7,695 bases of DNA. Origin: an uncultured Pseudodesulfovibrio sp. (GTDB taxonomy: Bacteria > Desulfobacterota > Desulfovibrionia > Desulfovibrionales > Desulfovibrionaceae). Within the stretch, counting starts at the first letter, position 1; every line of letters starts with the position of its first letter. The position numbers and the translations under genes are program-made. The stretch is taken from positions 1 through 7,695 of the forward strand of contig CAMYLL010000112.1 of the NCBI GenBank assembly GCA_947259235.1, in the 5' to 3' direction. Positions 6,472-7,695 of this stretch are shown here, one piece after another. The notes under the pieces are model-generated. The model searched no databases. It was given only the letters and a program-made list of their open reading frames with translations, and was not told where the DNA came from.

Positions 6472-6499
6472 ATTATTTCAAGCGAAAGACAAGTATCAA
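6472..6499 (-). promoter_or_regulatory. Candidate sigma70 promoter in the fliM upstream gap
   Basis: Minus strand: TTGATA (6499-6494, 5 of 6 matches) and AATAAT (6477-6472, 5 of 6 matches) with a 16-bp spacer. It would produce a leader of about 210 bases to fliM, or a small RNA. The -35 overlaps the palindrome at 6495-6516. The AT-rich context raises the chance of a false match. Confidence 0.4.
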
Positions 6500-6516
6500 T
6501 ATCGACATGTATTGAT
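6495..6516. promoter_or_regulatory. 22-bp interrupted palindrome, operator-like
   Basis: ATCAATA (6495-6501) and TATTGAT (6510-6516) are exact inverted repeats around an 8-bp spacer, the usual shape of a dimeric regulator site. It overlaps the -35 of the candidate sigma70 promoter. A second perfect palindrome, TGAAATTTCA, lies at 6521-6530. The regulator is not identified. Confidence 0.45.
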
Positions 6517-6633
6517 CTAATGAAATTTCAAATAGTTGCTTCATATTAAATTTTGGTTTCACACAACGCGGGAACACAGGCAGGCATAAGAGAGAAAACG
6601 ATTCGACAGAGGGAAGTTAATCCGAAGAAAAGA

Positions 6634-7695
6634 TCACTCCGGATCAGCAAGAGAGAGGGGCAGCAACTGGACCTTAGGGTTCTTTCGAGCATGCCACGCT
6701 TTGAGAGCGGCCAGAGTTTCCGGGTATGGATGGCCTATGGCGATGGCGAATCCACGCTTGAGAGCCACGTTCTCGGCCTTGCGCAGCTGAAGGGTGATGG
6801 CCGACACGTCCTTGACGTTGTCGATGAATATATCGCGCTCGAAGAAACGGATGCCTGTTTCACGAGCTACGGAACGCCCAACGCTCTTGCCTGTGGTCAG
6901 GCTGTCCAGGAAAAAGAGTCCGCGGCTCTTGAACTCTCTCAAGGCGGTCTTCATGCCCTGTGGATTCGAGGTAAACCTGGACCCCATGTGATTGTTGACG
7001 CCGATGGCCTCGGGAATCTGCGCGAGGTTTTCGGCAACGCGCTTCCTGATGGCCTCGTCCGACATGCTGATGAACAAGGCATCCTCGCCCGGATCATAGG
7101 TGGGGAATCCCATGGGTTCCATGGGAAAATGCACGATGAGGTCACGCCCCTTGGCCTGAATCAGCTTGACGGATTCGCGAGTATGGCTCGCATTGGGCCA
7201 CACGGCAAGGGTGACCGGAAAGTCGAGATCAACCAACCCGTTGAGAACTTTCATGTCCTCGCCGATGTCGTCTATGACGATGGCAAGCTTGGGACCCTCC
7301 GCCCGTGGAGTGGGCAAGGTCATGGGGACGGTTTCCAGAAAAAGCCGATGGGACGTCAGACCGTTGATGGCAATGGCGATCTCCGCTGTTCCCTTCTCGA
7401 CCAGGGTCGCCTCGGGAACCCGCTGGCTCAGACTGCTTTGCAGAAGAGACAAGAACTGGCTTCTGTCTTTGACACCCGGAATCTGAAGGGTCTGGTAGTG
7501 ATAGACGCGTCCCTTGAGGCTACGCATCTCAACATCGAGAAGATCGAGATTGCCCAGGTCGAGCTGCGAACCGCGCATGGCCTCGATGATGGCGAGGTCG
7601 GCCTGGCGCGTCATGTCTTCCATCCCGCTGCCGGTGTCTTCCTCATATACTTTGGCTATCTCGGCCACCTTGGCGGCGGTGACAACCACTGGAGG
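6634..7695 (-). CDS. Divergent polysaccharide deacetylase family protein (YibQ/DUF610), N terminus outside window
   Basis: The frame is open to the right edge, so the gene starts upstream; a GTG at 7689 is probably internal. About 353 residues are visible. Counting from that GTG, residues 1-125 are a family-variable region, possibly a periplasmic stalk. The deacetylase-like NodB-fold domain follows: LAIVIDDIGED (135-145), IVHFPMEPMGFP (185-196), GVNNHMGSRFT (230-240), FFLDSLTT (259-266) and IGHPYPET (318-325). These are the hallmark motifs of the divergent polysaccharide deacetylase family (PF04748), with the Asp pair and His residues in the metal-site positions. Family members are usually exported and linked to cell-envelope glycans, but their substrate is not established. 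It ends at TGA 6636-6634, 381 bp upstream of fliM, without an evident terminator. Confidence 0.88.
   Translation of the reverse strand, partial: PPVVVTAAKVAEIAKVYEEDTGSGMEDMTRQADLAIIEAMRGSQLDLGNLDLLDVEMRSLKGRVYHYQTLQIPGVKDRSQFLSLLQSSLSQRVPEATLVEKGTAEIAIAINGLTSHRLFLETVPMTLPTPRAEGPKLAIVIDDIGEDMKVLNGLVDLDFPVTLAVWPNASHTRESVKLIQAKGRDLIVHFPMEPMGFPTYDPGEDALFISMSDEAIRKRVAENLAQIPEAIGVNNHMGSRFTSNPQGMKTALREFKSRGLFFLDSLTTGKSVGRSVARETGIRFFERDIFIDNVKDVSAITLQLRKAENVALKRGFAIAIGHPYPETLAALKAWHARKNPKVQLLPLSLADPE

Larger units (their letters stand above)
6253..6633. other. 381-bp non-coding gap upstream of fliM, AT-rich in part
   Basis: No supportable coding frame is found on either strand. The one long plus frame crossing it is a continuation of an antisense frame over fliM. 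The part from about 6460 to 6560 is clearly richer in A and T than the rest of the window. The gap contains a sigma54-type site (6336-6352), a sigma70-type site (6472-6499), palindromes (6495-6516 and 6521-6530), a short TACAC/GTGTA inverted repeat (6403-6415) and a hairpin (6298-6312). No convincing terminator is seen directly after the deacetylase gene. Confidence 0.75.

Noticed and set aside
5728..6549. 273-residue plus-strand open frame running over fliM into the upstream gap
   Set aside because: Antisense shadow of fliM; its extension into the gap has no recognisable protein character or ribosome site.

Overview
The window is a compact, GC-rich bacterial chromosomal segment, almost entirely coding on the minus strand. 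Gene content (a flagellar switch gene with a candidate RpoN promoter, a Trp/Tyr-type ABC importer of the COG2984/COG4120/COG1101 kind, ndk, proC and a YibQ-type divergent polysaccharide deacetylase) and protein flavour fit a motile, Gram-negative-type anaerobe such as a Desulfovibrio or Pseudodesulfovibrio relative. That assignment is inferred from gene style and was not tested by a database search.

Layout, left to right. At 1-211 (+) is the C-terminal tail of an unidentified, probably membrane-associated protein. Converging on it at 241-1005 (-) is a six-helix membrane protein with an HEFTH zinc-protease motif (M50-like). A perfect hairpin with a T tract at 1053-1078 ends the next minus-strand unit, ndk-proC (2296 down to 1105). 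The two genes overlap as TAATG, and a sigma70-like promoter lies just upstream of ndk. proC is disrupted: its reading frame breaks at about 1263, and family alignment from memory suggests loss of roughly 28 bp. Upstream is a three-gene ABC importer operon, transcribed as binding protein (5137-4187), permease (4072-3173), ATPase (3176-2382). A perfect 13-bp hairpin sits between binding protein and permease, and permease and ATPase overlap as ATGA. Next is fliM (6252-5275), followed by a strong GC hairpin. A 381-bp, partly AT-rich gap (6253-6633) holds a sigma54-type site, a sigma70-type site and palindromes. The window ends inside a divergent polysaccharide deacetylase (7695-6634), cut at its N terminus.

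How the genes relate. The importer genes form one functional unit: a periplasmic binding protein delivers a small solute, perhaps an aromatic amino acid, to a permease/ATPase pair. ndk (nucleotide balance) and proC (proline synthesis) are housekeeping genes joined by translational coupling. fliM and the deacetylase are independent units.

I see no mobile element, CRISPR array, RNA gene or evidently new multi-gene system. The points most worth checking are the broken proC, the intercistronic hairpin in the importer operon, and the regulatory gap upstream of fliM.
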